Positions 9,641 to 20,587 of a DNA stretch of 64,000 bases are shown here, piece by piece. The translations under genes were made by a program, and so were the position numbers. Source of the stretch: Saussurea involucrata. Taxonomy: Eukaryota > Streptophyta > Magnoliopsida > Asterales > Asteraceae. The notes beneath the pieces are model-generated. The model made no database searches. It was not told where the DNA came from and saw only the letters and a list, made by a program, of their open reading frames with translations. Positions within the stretch are counted from its first letter, which is position 1. Every line of letters starts with the position of its first letter. The DNA lies in the NCBI GenBank assembly GCA_033807775.1, contig CM066317.1, positions 15,511,370 through 15,575,369 of the forward strand, given 5' to 3'.

Positions 9641-10120
9641 CGACATTTTTTTTTTAAATCCCACCGATTTTATAAGCCTACCCACCGAAATTTAGCAAAG
9701 CTTGGTAAGAAAATCAGTGGGAAAATCGGAAGAACTGTTTTTTTTACTACCCCACCGAAAATTGAAGCCTTTCCACCGAACTTTAAGATGAAATTGGAAA
9801 TTTTTTGGTAGGATTTTCGGTAGGAAAATCGGAGATTTTTTTTACTACCCTACCGAAAATGGAAGCCTTCCCACCGAAATTTAAGATGAAATTGGAGGAT
9901 TTTCGGTAGGAAAATCGGAGGAATTGTTTTTTTACTAACCCATCGAAAATGGAAGCCTTTCTACCGAAATTTAAGATGAAATTAGAGAATTTTCGGTAGG
10001 AAAATCGGAGGGATTTTTTTTTAACTAACCTACCGAAAATGGAAGTCTTCCCACCGAAATTTAAGATGAAATTGGAGAATTTTCGGTAGGAAAATCGGAG
10101 GATCTTTTTTAGGTATACCA
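9640..10120. repeat. Tandem array of about 87-bp CCACCGAAA units
   Basis: Four to five units of about 85-91 bp each contain CACCGAAATTTAAGATGAAA, TTTTCGGTAGGAAAATCGGA and a T-run before ACTACCCTACCG. On the minus strand most units keep a 29-residue open frame (L-R-F-S-Y-R-K-F-S-N-F), which is why an ORF spans it; I take that as repeat effect, not a gene. The CCACCGA/TCGGTGG vocabulary is the same as the hairpins in the copia-I LTR. Confidence 0.85.
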
Positions 10121-10429
10121 GTAGGTGGAGAATCATGCTGACCAGAAATGGGATTCGGAGAAATAGGTAGTCCACCAGTTTTGGGATGGAGGAACACGAG
10201 TGAAGGGAACTGAGGAAGTTGGGTTGGTAGAGGTTGTAAGAGAGGAGAGAGAGTTGGAGGATGAGATGATAAAGAAATGAGGTTGGAGTAATTTATTTAG
10301 TGGGATGGATGAGAAAAGGTAAGGTGAGAGGTATGGTGGAAAATAGAGTGTTGGTAATAAACGAGAGTGATGGGAAATGTAATGATGTCGACAGAGAAGA
10401 GGTTGACACTAGTGGGTGTGCCAATGGGA

Positions 10430-10576
10430 AGGATTTTCAATACAAGAGGAGATCCAAAAGTTCACCATTTGACACTTCAGATTTCTTGATGAACTTGATG
10501 ATTTCTTCAATTGTGTCACTTTTATGCTGGTCCACATAGATCCATCTGGAGCATTTGATGAGGTAGAGAAATGGAA
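10430..10576 (-). pseudogene. Copia-I integrase fragment
   Basis: In mixed minus-strand frames, M-D-L-C-G-P (integrase catalytic D region) is followed closely by K-S-D-T and K-S-E-V-S-N-G-E, segments normally about 40 residues further on. An internal deletion joins them. The upstream part (F-K-S-K) is across the nested solo LTR at 14630-14660. Too short and broken to be functional. Confidence 0.5.
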
Positions 10577-11589
10577 AACACTGTAACACCCCGAATTTCC
10601 ATGATCAAAGTTATATTGTATTTTGATGTGGAAGGATTCAAAGTGTATGATTTAGTGTCGAAGGGTCAAAGTGTAATTGACTTACGTTTGAATCTATTTG
10701 TGGAATTATGAAACTTAAGGGTTTATTTGGTCATTAGTTGATAGTTGAGTGTGTATAAAATGGTTGAGTCGGCTGAGTTATTGAGATTTATCTCACTTGT
10801 TCTCTGGAAGTCAGTTGAAGCACATGAAGTCTAACCTCTGTGTTGGTAAGAAATTGATGTTCTATTTTGATTCTAACAGATTAAGAATGATGGAATGAGT
10901 AAAGTTTGGTTTCTGTAACATCTCGATTTTCTATAAAAGGATTATGTTTGGTTTATTAAATAATTTGAGTATAATTATTTGATAAGTCATGATCGGTTAT
11001 TTGATAGATTAATTTTATAGTTTATCCCGAGTAAGTTATATTATGTGTTTTATTGGAATAATAAGTAAGGGGTAAACTTTAATTTTAATTTTAATTTATA
11101 AGATGAGGGATTAATCTTGTCAAGTGATGAAAGTATGAGGGGCTGTTTGGTTAAGTGATGAAAGATCCATCACCATCACCGCCTCAGTTTGGTCAAAAAG
11201 AAGAAAAGGAGATATTTTGGTATATCTTATGTGTGTGTGAGTTATTGTGAAAGAGAGAAAGAAGAGAGAAAGAAGAAGAGAAAGAAAGAAGAAAATATAG
11301 GGTAAGTCTTAGACTGATTTATGCAAGAATCGATTTCAGTTGTGAGATTGTAACCACAAGCTAATCTGATTTCCATCTGGTACAGCTGATTGGAGTTCTT
11401 GATTTGAATCTTTGATTTGTGCAGAGAAGTGGGTTTATCTCCATAAGGTGAGTTCATTCATTTTTTTGATTTAATCCATGTTTTCTGTCAAAATTAAACA
11501 TTAAGATACATGTATAAATTTCTTTGGGGATGAATGAATGTGTTTAGAATAAGCTGAATGGAACAAACATGAATTTGGATCGAAGTTCT

Positions 11590-11860
11590 AAGCTGTAGGT
11601 TGAAGTTACCGGGTAAAAGAGAGCAACCGATAACCTCTGTATGAAGGTTTCCGGACAAAACAAAGTTATCTGGTAAGTTGTTTATTTTTGTAGTTACCGT
11701 ACGGTATCCGGATTATTTAGTTTCCGGATGCCATCCAGATTGAATATATATCCGGTAAGTATTGTATCCGGTAAGCTTGTGTATCCGGTAAGTCTGCATA
11801 CCCGGTAAGTTTTGTATCCGGACACTTTTAGGTACCCGGTAACTTTGAGTTTTGTTAATT
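11590..11860. repeat. CCGG/CCGGTAA minisatellite in inner solo LTR
   Basis: Repeats of TATCCGGTAAG, TTACCGGAT and TTTCCGGA occur every 15-25 bp. The core TCCGGTAA is dense in CCGG sites. Related arrays lie in all gypsy-type LTRs in this window. Confidence 0.8.
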
Positions 11861-12006
11861 TCTGAACAGGGTATGATGGAAGAACTGAAAGTAGCTTGAA
11901 CACATTTACTATTTAATGGTAGTGAGTTAGGCTTAAAGATTGTTTAGTTTGATACTATGCAGGTGTGTAATAAGTGTAATGGATCCATATGCACTAGTTT
12001 TTATGA

Positions 12007-12274
12007 ACACATGGAATAGGCGTGGATTAATCGTAATTCCAGTGTGTCTATTAAACGTGGAATAGGCGTGGATTAATCGTAATTCCCGTTTAGGTGAAAT
12101 AAGGACCAGGCGTGGACTAATCGTAATTCCCATTTCACATTGATGAGAAATCGTGGGATAGGCGTGGACTAATCGTAATTCCCGATTTCTAAGGAAGAAA
12201 AAGGGATTGACATGTGTAATTGTGATTTCTACTTCCTTTCCAAGAAATTGACATGTATAATTGTGATTTCTTGG
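12007..12274. repeat. Array of six hairpins, variable stems and conserved loop
   Basis: Six consecutive units each have an inverted repeat around a similar core (AGGCGTGGATTAATCGTA in the first four, TTGACATGTRTAATTGTGA in the last two). Stem arms are ACACA/TGTGT (12007, 12043), TAAACG/CGTTTA (12052, 12087), GTGAAAT/ATTTCAC (12094, 12132), AGAAATCG/CGATTTCT (12146, 12183), AGGAAG/CTTCCT (12192, 12232) and CCAAGAAAT/ATTTCTTGG (12240, 12266). Stem sequences differ between units while pairing is kept; a second inner pair GGAAT/ATTCC is shared by the first ones. Confidence 0.85.
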
Positions 12275-13019
12275 AATATGAGAATTAATCTAGAATCCGT
12301 AGAGATTCATAGTGGGCTCTTGAACATGATATCATGACTGACTTGGTGTCGGTCTTATTCATGGAATCGGGTTTAACCCGTCATCATAAGATGTTGAAAC
12401 GTATGGTAAGAAAAAGGGTAAACCAGGTTTGTATGCCTTGTTTACATTGATTTTAAAAGTATTATTTTGAAACCGAATGTTCTTACTAGGCGTTAGCCTA
12501 ATCGTTTCAAATTATATTTTCTTACCAGGTACAGGCTCGGGAAAATAAAGGGATGTGGGACGAGCGCTTTTGAGATAGCGGGGAAGTTAATTAACGAAAG
12601 GAGGTTTTGATGGATTGCTTAGATAACTTAGTTAATCTGATTATAGTGACATGATTAGATTAATAGGTTATTTGAAGAATTCAGTATTTGTAAATATGAC
12701 TCCTCTTAGTTAATTCTCTGTTATATATATACATATGTTTGAAAGATTTTATGATAATCTTGTGACAATTTGAGGTTCAAATTAGCCCTGATTTTAGGGT
12801 GTTACAGTTTCCTATCAAGTCTTGAATCAGATTCAAGTTTGAAGTGCTGGGTGAATTGAGTCGCAGCTTGTATTCGAATTCTAAACCCCAGGTGAGTTCA
12901 TCCTTTAAAATTGTGTCTTAATAGAATTGATAAGTTGGAATTGATTTGGTTTTGTGAAAGTAATAATATCTGTATGAATGAATACAACTGGAATTTTAGA
13001 GTACTTAATGAAAAATAGA

Positions 13020-13360
13020 GGAACTGGTAAAATGGGTGAAGTCCGGAAGATGAGTATCGGATTGATACCGATTCCGGAATGATATTGGTTCCGGATTGAT
13101 ATCGGTTCCGGATTGATACCGGTTCCGGATTGATACCGAGTCCGGATTAGTACCGGATTCCAGGTAAGCCCAGATTGGTACCGGATTCCTTATGAGTACC
13201 AGATTGTACCGGATTGATACCGGATATCGGATAATGTCCAGATGATTTTTAGCGGATTCCGAATGGGTCCGGAATTAGGTGTCTTCCGGATTGTGATACC
13301 GGATTCCGGATGGTTCCGGACTTGAGAGTCCGGAATGCTTTTCCGGATGTGTTATCTGGT
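13020..13360. repeat. TCCGGATTGATACCGG minisatellite in outer solo LTR
   Basis: Tandem units of about 19-25 bp built from TTCCGGATTGATACCG, with GATTCCGG variants. Nearly every unit has one or two CCGG sites. Confidence 0.85.
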
Positions 13361-13390
13361 TAAGCTTTTCTAAAAAATTTCTAGAAGTGT

Positions 13391-13478
13391 TGCCCCCAGA
13401 CCCCGCAAGGGCGTTGCCCCTTGACCCCATCCGCTAACCGGGTAGCGGAACCCCCGTGTTAAGTCGCCGAAGAGGGAC
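13391..13478. other. GC-rich block shared between LTR families
   Basis: An island of GC-rich sequence (GACCCCGCAAGGGCGTTG..., CCGCTAACCGGGTAGCGG, ACCCCCGTGTTAAGTCGCCG) in AT-rich DNA. It recurs in reverse at 54714-54812 and 58913-59011. It contains the palindrome-like CCGCTAACCGGGTAGCGG. Function unknown. Confidence 0.75.
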
Positions 13479-13619
13479 AAATGAGAATAAGGATATGATA
13501 GAATATTTGGGATTCTTAGCTTTGAGAGTATGATATGAAATGTTTTGTGTGTTCAAGTAAATATGCACATATGCTAAGAAGTGTAATGGAACTATAGACG
13601 CTAGTATTAATTGATAACT

Positions 13620-14121
13620 TAGAATAGGCAAGATATAATTGATATTCTCGTTTATATTTAAGAATGAGGAATAGACAAAGTATAATTGTTATTCCCTTTA
13701 TCATGATATTGAAATGATTGAATAGGCAAGGTAGAATTGCTATTCATATTGAAATGATTGAATAGGCAAGGTAGAATTGCTATTCATTGAAATGATTGAA
13801 TAGGCAAGGCAGAATTGCTATTCATATTGAAATGATTGAATAGGCAAGGTAGAATTGCTATTCATGTTGAAATGATTGAATAGGCAAGGTAGAATTGCTA
13901 TTCATGTTGAAATGATTGAATAGGCAACGTAGAATTGTTATTCATGTTGAAATAATGGAATAGGCAAAGTATAATTGCTATTCTTATTAATTGTAGTGAA
14001 TAGACAAAGTATAATTGTTATTCGTAATTGAGGCGTGGAAACGTGAAATAGACAAAGTATAATTGTTGTTTCCGTTTGCTTTCGGTGGATTAGAAATAGG
14101 CAATATATAATTGCTATTTCT
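13620..14121. repeat. Hairpin array in outer solo LTR
   Basis: About a dozen units have the form GAATAGgcaaggtagaattgCTATTC. The middle ones are nearly identical tandem copies (45-50 bp, ...TTGAAATGATTGAATAGGCA), while edge units have different paired stems: AAACG/CGTTT (14039, 14073) and AGAAATAG/CTATTTCT (14092, 14114). The core GGCAAAGTATAATTG is conserved. The layout parallels the arrays at 12007 and 54270. Confidence 0.8.
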
Positions 14122-14639
14122 GCTTCCATTCCAAGAAAAAAGCATGGCGATTGATTGTAAGTTAGTGGACATGATCTATAAACTAGAATCTGTGGTGATT
14201 CGTAGTGGCGCTCGCGAATATGATACTATGACATATTTAGTGTTGTCATACTCATGGAATCAGGTATGATTCCCGTGATTGAAAAATGTTATGGGTTCGG
14301 TAAGAAAGTTGGGATCGGGTTACTTTATACGCTTTGTTTACAGTTTTGGTTTGCAAAGTTTATAAAGATATTGATTTGAAAATTGGATGTTCTCATTAAA
14401 CGTAAGCCTAATCTTTTCAAATTAAATTTTCTTACTAGGTGCTAGCATGGGAAGGGATTCAAAAGGATGAGTGTCGAGGAGTACCAGAGTTATGCTTTTG
14501 GAAATGTATGTTGATCAGGGATTAGATTAATTGGTTGTTATGATAAAATTTTGTAAGTATGAAACTGCGATGGAAAACTCTGATAAATGTAAGGTTTAAA
14601 TTCGTTGTGAATTTAGGTTGTTTCATACACTATTTCGAC

Positions 14640-16117
14640 TTGAAAGATGATTTGCTGTGATTTCCTTTTTAACATCTTGCACCTAGCTTACAAGATAATA
14701 ACCACTGTCTAGATAACAAATATGTTGGTGTCCAAAGACCTGCAGTCACAGATAAATTAGCTCATTGGTACCCATTTGGAGATGGGTCCTTTTGGGTTAG
14801 AAGAATGAGAAGAATTGGTATCAATCAGGTCAATTTTTTCTTTTGGACAGTCTTTGGCAAAATGAAAAATATCACCACAGATATGACGTTTTCTATAAAC
14901 AAAAAACTTTTTAGAACCTTGACATTTTTCGTTACTTTTGCCTTTTATGTTTGTCTTAAAGATTTTGATGAAGTACCAAAGTTTTGGGGTGCAGAACCTA
15001 AGATTTCTTTTTCAGAATTTAGGAGGAAATGAATCTTCTCTTTTGAATTGGACATTTTGAGGTTCATAGATCGGGGAACAAAATCGATGGAAGAACCCAC
15101 AAAAGTATTTTTGGAAAGATTTGAGGATTTTCTTTTTAAGAAAGAATCGACAGCCAAAGAGTTGCCTTTTTCAGATGCAGAAAGATTTTTGTTTGAGTTG
15201 GAAAGATTTCTTTTGAAAATTTTAGAAGAGCAGGATGCTTCATCTAAAGTCAAGATTTTTTGAAAGTCATGGATAGGTTTGGAAGAGTCATTGGAATCTT
15301 GAGCTTCTTCATTTGGAAGGAAGATGGGATCTTTTGCTTTGATAAACATACCAAAATTTAAAGCTTCGAACAAGTCAGCAGAGTTCATGGACGCAGAGCC
15401 AAATGAACTAGATTTGAAGGTTTCAAGAAAAGTTGGTGAAACTTTTGAAGATTGATCAGTTTCCATTTTTCCAAAGCCTAAAGTAGTTTTGTCATCACAA
15501 GAAATCTGATCTTGAAAAATCTTTTCTAGATTTTTAGAGGAACTTGTCCATTTTCTCACAATTTATTGCTCATTTTGAAAACGTTTAAATATTTTGTTTT
15601 TCTCCTTAGCAAGAATGAAATTTATGGTTTTCAAATCTTCAAGCTCAACTTTGATTGAGTCAAATTGTTTAAGTTGAGAAAGACAGGTTTGAAGTTGAAA
15701 GGAAAGAGATTTTATCTGAGCATTTGCCTCTTTCTTAGCATTTTAGCATCATAGAAATCAATGGTTAAAGAATCAAATGCTTCATTCTTTTCAATGTCAG
15801 ATACAGAGTGAAATGGATGTACCTGTATAGAAGAGGAGAAGCACTTAGCTGATACAAGAGCAGTTGAGGGGGTGTGACCTTCTGGATCATCCATGTCATT
15901 TATCTTGGCCATGAAGCACACATTTGAAGTGTCATTCTCGCTTTCAGATGTGGGTTCATCTGCCAAATCATGAGTTTTAGCAGGCAGACCCTTTGCGTTT
16001 CTGACAAGTCTTTCATTTCTTTCCTTTTCTCTCTTGTATTTTTCTTTGTATCTTTCAGCCCGGTCAGAATTTGCAGAAGAGAGAGGTTGGCCGAATTTTT
16101 GGGAAGGGGAGAGATCG
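14640..16117 (-). pseudogene. Copia-I gag C-terminal part and protease stub
   Basis: Continues the gag of 24169-25390 across the gypsy insertion: after S-T-D the reading resumes L-S-P-S-Q-K-F, then a charged coiled-coil (E-R-Y-K-E-K-Y-K-R-E-K-E-R), and long serine/lysine-rich stretches (15559-14945). Near 14760 the W-V-P motif appears, and at about 14712-14701 Y-L-D-S-G, the protease active site, after which sequence is lost. Stops and frameshifts break it (for example 15712 and about 15560). Confidence 0.65.
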
Positions 16118-17681
16118 TGTAATACCCAGGGTAAGTCCGTTAGATAATTTAACAATAATTTATGATGTCCAGGGTAAGTTTGGGGTAAAATATAAGTTAA
16201 GGGTGTTTGGGTCATTAATGAGAAGTTGAAGGTCTAGAAGGTACAAATTGATTTTTGATATACACCTTAGGCTATCAGGTGTATCTTTATCCAGTTATAG
16301 AAAGAGTGTGTATGTGTGCGGGAGTTCTGAAGGCGAAAGAAAGCGAAAGAGGAAACCGTACGAGTAGGGCTTCAATTGATCGGGTTAAGAAGTAATTTGG
16401 AGGTAAGTCCTTTACATATTGTGTTTGTAATTATGAATAGAAGATATCTTTCGGTTTAGAGTATCTAATTTCACGTCTTGAATGGATTCCAATCAATTTC
16501 TGGGTAGATAGAACCGACTGTGTTCTTGAGGACTCCCGGTGAAATCCCGGTATAATCAACTTCCGGTGGAGTCCCGGTAATATGGACTCCCGGTAGTGTG
16601 GAAACCCGGTAGTGTGAATTCCCGGTAGAGTTGACTCCCGGTATAACAGACTCCTGGTAGTGTGGAATCCCGGTAGTGTGAATTCCCGGTAGAGTTGACT
16701 CCCTGTATAACAGACTTCCGGTAGTGGAGAGTTCCGGTATTATGAACTTCCGGTATAGGAACTCCCGGTACTAAGAGTCCCGGTACTGTATAAGTCCCGG
16801 TACCCTGTGTAGTCCCGGTAGTGAGTTAAATACAGTGTGTAATGGAACAGTTGAGGATGGGAAATCGTTAGGCTTTACGTATTTGGTTAGTAAAGCAATT
16901 TGTGTATCTTAACTTGTTTCAGATTCCGTGGAATCGTGGTAAGGGATAGGATCGTTTTGAAAGAAGCTTACGAACGTGTGAAATAACCAAAACAGGTGAG
17001 TTTTGCTTTGAAAACACTTTTAACTGGAATACATACATGTGTGGAGTTGGGAGTGAAACTGTTGATAATTATGTGCTCGTATGTGAATTATAATATAGTG
17101 AGATATTATATTTACATGTGTATTATAAATGTGTTATAATACGTTGGTCGGGTTTAAGACCGGTGTGATTGGCTATAGAACCTGTATAGCGTTGTTTGGT
17201 TGTAGATGTTGTGTATCGTTGTATATTATTAGTTGGCTTGCTACCACTAATATGACCAGAAGGAATGAAAAGGGGAAGCATAATATATGTGAGTTTATTT
17301 AGATGTATATGATTGAGTTGCGTGATTTATATGAATGGTTTTTAAACTAACAGGGGTTTCTCACTTAGACCATCAGGTCTAACCCTCATTTTGTTTTAAA
17401 AATATGTATTCCAGGTGGTGGATCAAGTAAGGGCAAGTAAGTAGAGTAACCGGTGGATGGCTAGAGAGAAGGACTTTAAGATGAAGCTTTTGACTTGTTT
17501 AGCAGTTGTATTGCAACGTTAAATGTTATGCATGTAAATAGTACAGTATTTGGGTTACATATGGTTTTCTTTCAATTGTAAGAGACTACTGGACCGTACA
17601 TGTAATGTGAAGTTCGTTTGTTATATCTATTTATGTTATATTGTGTGATATGTTGTGTACTTGGGATATGGGGTCGTTACA
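16118..17681 (+). mobile_element. 5' LTR of chromodomain gypsy
   Basis: The LTR is 1564 bp, TGTAATACC...GTTACA. It has a hairpin TACACCTTAGGCTATCAGGTGTA-like region near 16261-16283, a CCCGGTA minisatellite at 16540-16815 and a second small hairpin AGACCATCAGGTCT near 17369-17382. It is about 42 bp shorter than the 3' LTR, mainly one CCCGGT repeat segment and about 15 bp near 17330. Confidence 0.93.
16540..16815. repeat. CCCGGTA minisatellite
   Basis: Units such as GACTCCCGGTATAACA and GAATCCCGGTAGTGTG recur every 14-20 bp. The 3' LTR copy (about 22973-23290) has one extra segment. CCGG dense. Confidence 0.88.
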
Positions 17682-17683
17682 AA

Positions 17684-17696
17684 TGGTATCAGAGCC
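17684..17696 (+). other. tRNA-Met primer binding site
   Basis: TGGTATCAGAGCC two bases after the 5' LTR, complementary to initiator tRNA-Met. Confidence 0.92.
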
Positions 17697-17942
17697 TTAG
17701 TTTAAGGGATTTAGGTATTAGTATCTGTACCTAGACTTAAACTGCATGTGAAGTAGGATGTCCCTATTATTGTAGAACCTCGGGATACTAAGTATAAAAG
17801 GTAGAAGGAACATCATGTAAGGTAATTTCATACTACACCTGGCCAGTGTAATTGTGATCTTACAGGTACATGTCTGAACTGGAATACCTTGTTATATGGG
17901 GTATATGCTTATGTGTATATTAACCCTGTTTAAATCCACAGA

Positions 17943-20576
17943 ATGGCCAGCGGTACAAGAAATTCGAATCGAGGAGGAGGAAGAAATCCAAACAGAACTA
18001 ATCCGTCAGTAGGAACCGGGGATAGGGGAGGCAGAACGGGGGGCAGAGTCGGGGGTAGAACTGGAGGTAGAGCTGGAGGTCGAGCCGGAGGCAGAACCCA
18101 ACAAAATAGTACGGATTTCATTACCAGGGCTGATCTAATGGCAGAAATGGGAAGATTACAAGACAATATTCAAGCTATGTTCAACCAAACTCATAATACT
18201 GAAACAGAAGGACCAGACCCTACTCATGAAGAGGAGATGCCAATTACCCCTACGGTCTTACCGGTAATGAGAAAATGTGATTACAAAATGTTTCTTAGTT
18301 GCAAACCTTCTACGTACTCAGGGGATCGGGATCCAGTAAAAGCAATGAGATGGATGAAGGAAATTGAAGCCATTTTCAAAACAAGCAAGTGTGCGGATGA
18401 AGATAGAGTATTGTACGGGGAAGCTATGTTAAAAGGAGATGCATTATATTGGTGGGAATCTTTTATACATTCTAAAGGATCTGACGTTTATTCTACCCTC
18501 TCTTGGGAAGAATTTGTGGTAGCCTACAGGGAACAATTTTGTCCCCAGGCAGCCGTTAAACAACTGGAAGGAGAATTCATGAATTTGCAACCAGGGAACT
18601 TATCCATTCGAGACTATACCGCTAGCTTTTTGGAAAAGTCTCGTTTTGCAGAATACAATGTTGCTACGGAGGCGATGAAGATAGAAAGGTTTATCTTTGG
18701 GTTGAACTCAGAAGTCAGAAGGTTAGTGACTGCAAAAGGACCCGATACCTTCTCGGCTGCAGTTAATGCCGCGGAGAATGTTGAACGAGATATTAGAAGA
18801 GATGTGGGCGATAAAAGTATCGGGAAGAGAAAGTGGGAAGGACCACAATATGATCCGAAGAGGTCCCGATTTCAGAGGTATGATAACCGTCCGCCGTTTC
18901 GACCAGCGGAAAGACCATGTCAGAAGTGCAACCGTGTCCACCAAGGAAACTGCCAAGGTGATTTACGAGCATGTTATAAGTGTGGGAAGACTGGACACGT
19001 TATTAAGGATTGTAAGGTAACACGGTTATGTTTCTTATGCAATTCTCCGGATCATCTTCAGTCAAACTGTCCACGGGGAAGGATACAACAAGGTGGGTCA
19101 TCGGGCAGGCCAGTGATTGTTAAACCAGTAGTACCGAGACTGGAACCGCCAGTAACCAGGGGTCGCGCATTTCAAATGACTGAGAAAGAAGCGGAGGAAA
19201 CTCCGGATGTAGTCACAGGTACATTTTTGATAAACTCTACACGTGCTAAGGTGTTATTTGATTCCGATGCAAACCGATCGTTTGTGTCTCTTGCATTTGC
19301 TGCTTGCCTGTGTTTGAAACCTAAAATGTTAGAACATGTTCTATTAGTAGATAATGCAAATGATAATCAAGTGTCGGTTAGTGAAGTGTTTGATAGTTGT
19401 GTGATTAGTATAGAGGGGTGTGGAGTGCCTATACGATTGTTTCCTATAACTCTGATAGAGTTTGACGTAGTAGTGGGAATGGACTGGTTAACCGAGAATC
19501 AGGCTAATATAGTATGTGATAAGAAGTTAATAAATGTTGTATTACCTGGGAGGGGACCAGTAGTGATTTATGGTGATCGCAGGAATCATCGGTCTTGTCT
19601 TATATCAATATTAAAAGCACGTAGGTGTGTTAATAAGGGTTGTCAGAGTTACTTGGCCTACGTGATAGATATTAAGCCGGAAAAGAATAGGATGGAAGAT
19701 ATTCCTATCGTTAGTGAATTCCCTGAAGTATTCCCTGAAGACTTGAACAGTCTTCCGCCTGTTAGACAAGTAGAGTTCGGTATAGACCTGATTCCTGGAG
19801 CCACTCCTGTAGCCCGTGCACCGTATCGTTTGGCACCTCCAGAGATGAAAGAAATGATGGCACAACTACAAGACCTATCCGATAAAGGCTTCATCAGACC
19901 TAGTTCTTCGCCGTGGGGAGCACCAGTGTTATTTGTGAAAAAGAAAGATGGGTCGATGAGAATGTGTATTGACTACCGAGAATTGAATAAGCGCACGATA
20001 AAGAACAAGTATCCGCTACCCCGAATTGATGATCTCTTTGATCAGTTAGTTGGAGCTTGCTATTTCTCCAAGATTGACCTAAGGTCCGGTTATCACCAGT
20101 TGAAAGTTAAAGAAGAAGACGTTTTAAAGACTGCTTTTCGAACGAGGTATGGTCATCATGAATTTTTAGTAATGCCATTTGGATTGACGAACGCTCCAGC
20201 TGCCTTTATGGATTTAATGAATCGGGTATGTAAGCCGTATCTCGATAAATTTGTAATTGTATTTATCGATGATATCCTTATCTATTCTCGATCCAAGGAA
20301 GAGCACGCGCAACACCTTCGTTTGATACTAGAGCTGCTGAAGAAGGAAAAGTTGTATGCGAATTTTTCTAAATGTGAATTCTGGCTACGGAAAGTACAAT
20401 TTCTGGGGCACGTGGTTTCTGAGAAAGGTATACAAGTCGATCCGATGAAAGTAGAAGCAGTTGAAAAGTGGGAACAGCCGAAGACAACAACAGAAGTACG
20501 TAGTTTTCTGGGTTTAGCCGGCTACTATCGGAAATTCATAAAAGACTTCTCTCGTATCGCAACGCCTTTAAGCTGA
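17943..20576 (+). CDS. Gypsy gag-protease-reverse transcriptase ORF
   Basis: 877 residues. Residues about 24-51 are a GGR-rich tail (RGG-like, likely RNA binding). A Retrotrans_gag-type domain spans about 110-270. Zinc knuckles near 343 (C-Y-K-C-G...H...C) and 362 (C-F-L-C...H...C) follow a C-Q-K-C...C variant. Protease is near 436 but reads L-F-D-S-D-A rather than the catalytic D-S/T-G, so it is probably inactive. Reverse transcriptase covers about 590-820, with F-I-D-D-I-L at about 773 (the Y/F-x-D-D catalytic pair). The ORF stops at P-L-S where the next ORF continues in another frame, so an indel separates reverse transcriptase from RNase H. The ATG at 17943 follows the primer site and is the natural start. 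Confidence 0.93.
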   Translation: MASGTRNSNRGGGRNPNRTNPSVGTGDRGGRTGGRVGGRTGGRAGGRAGGRTQQNSTDFITRADLMAEMGRLQDNIQAMFNQTHNTETEGPDPTHEEEMPITPTVLPVMRKCDYKMFLSCKPSTYSGDRDPVKAMRWMKEIEAIFKTSKCADEDRVLYGEAMLKGDALYWWESFIHSKGSDVYSTLSWEEFVVAYREQFCPQAAVKQLEGEFMNLQPGNLSIRDYTASFLEKSRFAEYNVATEAMKIERFIFGLNSEVRRLVTAKGPDTFSAAVNAAENVERDIRRDVGDKSIGKRKWEGPQYDPKRSRFQRYDNRPPFRPAERPCQKCNRVHQGNCQGDLRACYKCGKTGHVIKDCKVTRLCFLCNSPDHLQSNCPRGRIQQGGSSGRPVIVKPVVPRLEPPVTRGRAFQMTEKEAEETPDVVTGTFLINSTRAKVLFDSDANRSFVSLAFAACLCLKPKMLEHVLLVDNANDNQVSVSEVFDSCVISIEGCGVPIRLFPITLIEFDVVVGMDWLTENQANIVCDKKLINVVLPGRGPVVIYGDRRNHRSCLISILKARRCVNKGCQSYLAYVIDIKPEKNRMEDIPIVSEFPEVFPEDLNSLPPVRQVEFGIDLIPGATPVARAPYRLAPPEMKEMMAQLQDLSDKGFIRPSSSPWGAPVLFVKKKDGSMRMCIDYRELNKRTIKNKYPLPRIDDLFDQLVGACYFSKIDLRSGYHQLKVKEEDVLKTAFRTRYGHHEFLVMPFGLTNAPAAFMDLMNRVCKPYLDKFVIVFIDDILIYSRSKEEHAQHLRLILELLKKEKLYANFSKCEFWLRKVQFLGHVVSEKGIQVDPMKVEAVEKWEQPKTTTEVRSFLGLAGYYRKFIKDFSRIATPLS

Positions 20577-20587
20577 CCCGAAAGAAT

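Larger units (their letters stand above)
10914..12806 (+). mobile_element. Inner solo LTR, same family as 53692-59930 LTRs
   Basis: TGTAACATCTCGATTTTC starts and TTTTAGGGTGTTACA ends the 1893-bp LTR. GTTTC flanks it perfectly at 10909-10913 and 12807-12811. Edges and internal order (CCGG minisatellite, hairpin array, TTTTCTTACCAGGTACAGGC segment) match the gag-only gypsy LTRs at 53692-55763 and 57891-59930 in opposite orientation. A clean duplication and no interior make it a solo LTR. Confidence 0.9.
10582..14625 (+). mobile_element. Outer solo LTR of gypsy type, split by inner solo LTR
   Basis: It starts TGTAACACCCCGAAT and ends GGTTGTTTCA. Flanks AACAC (10577-10581) and TACAC (14626-14630) match 4 of 5 bases. 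Without the inner insert the LTR is about 2146 bp. Both sides join copia-I integrase sequence, confirming an insertion. It holds a CCGG-rich minisatellite (13040-13360), a GC-rich block (13391-13478) and a hairpin array (13620-14121). No interior sequence remains, so LTR-LTR recombination probably removed it. Confidence 0.72.

Noticed and set aside
9783..10175. 130-residue minus-strand ORF
   Set aside because: Produced by an approximately 87-bp tandem repeat whose length is a multiple of three; no family and inside a dead element.
12007..12274. tRNA or ribozyme cluster
   Set aside because: Hairpins have single simple stems, no cloverleaf, no CCA and no known ribozyme core.
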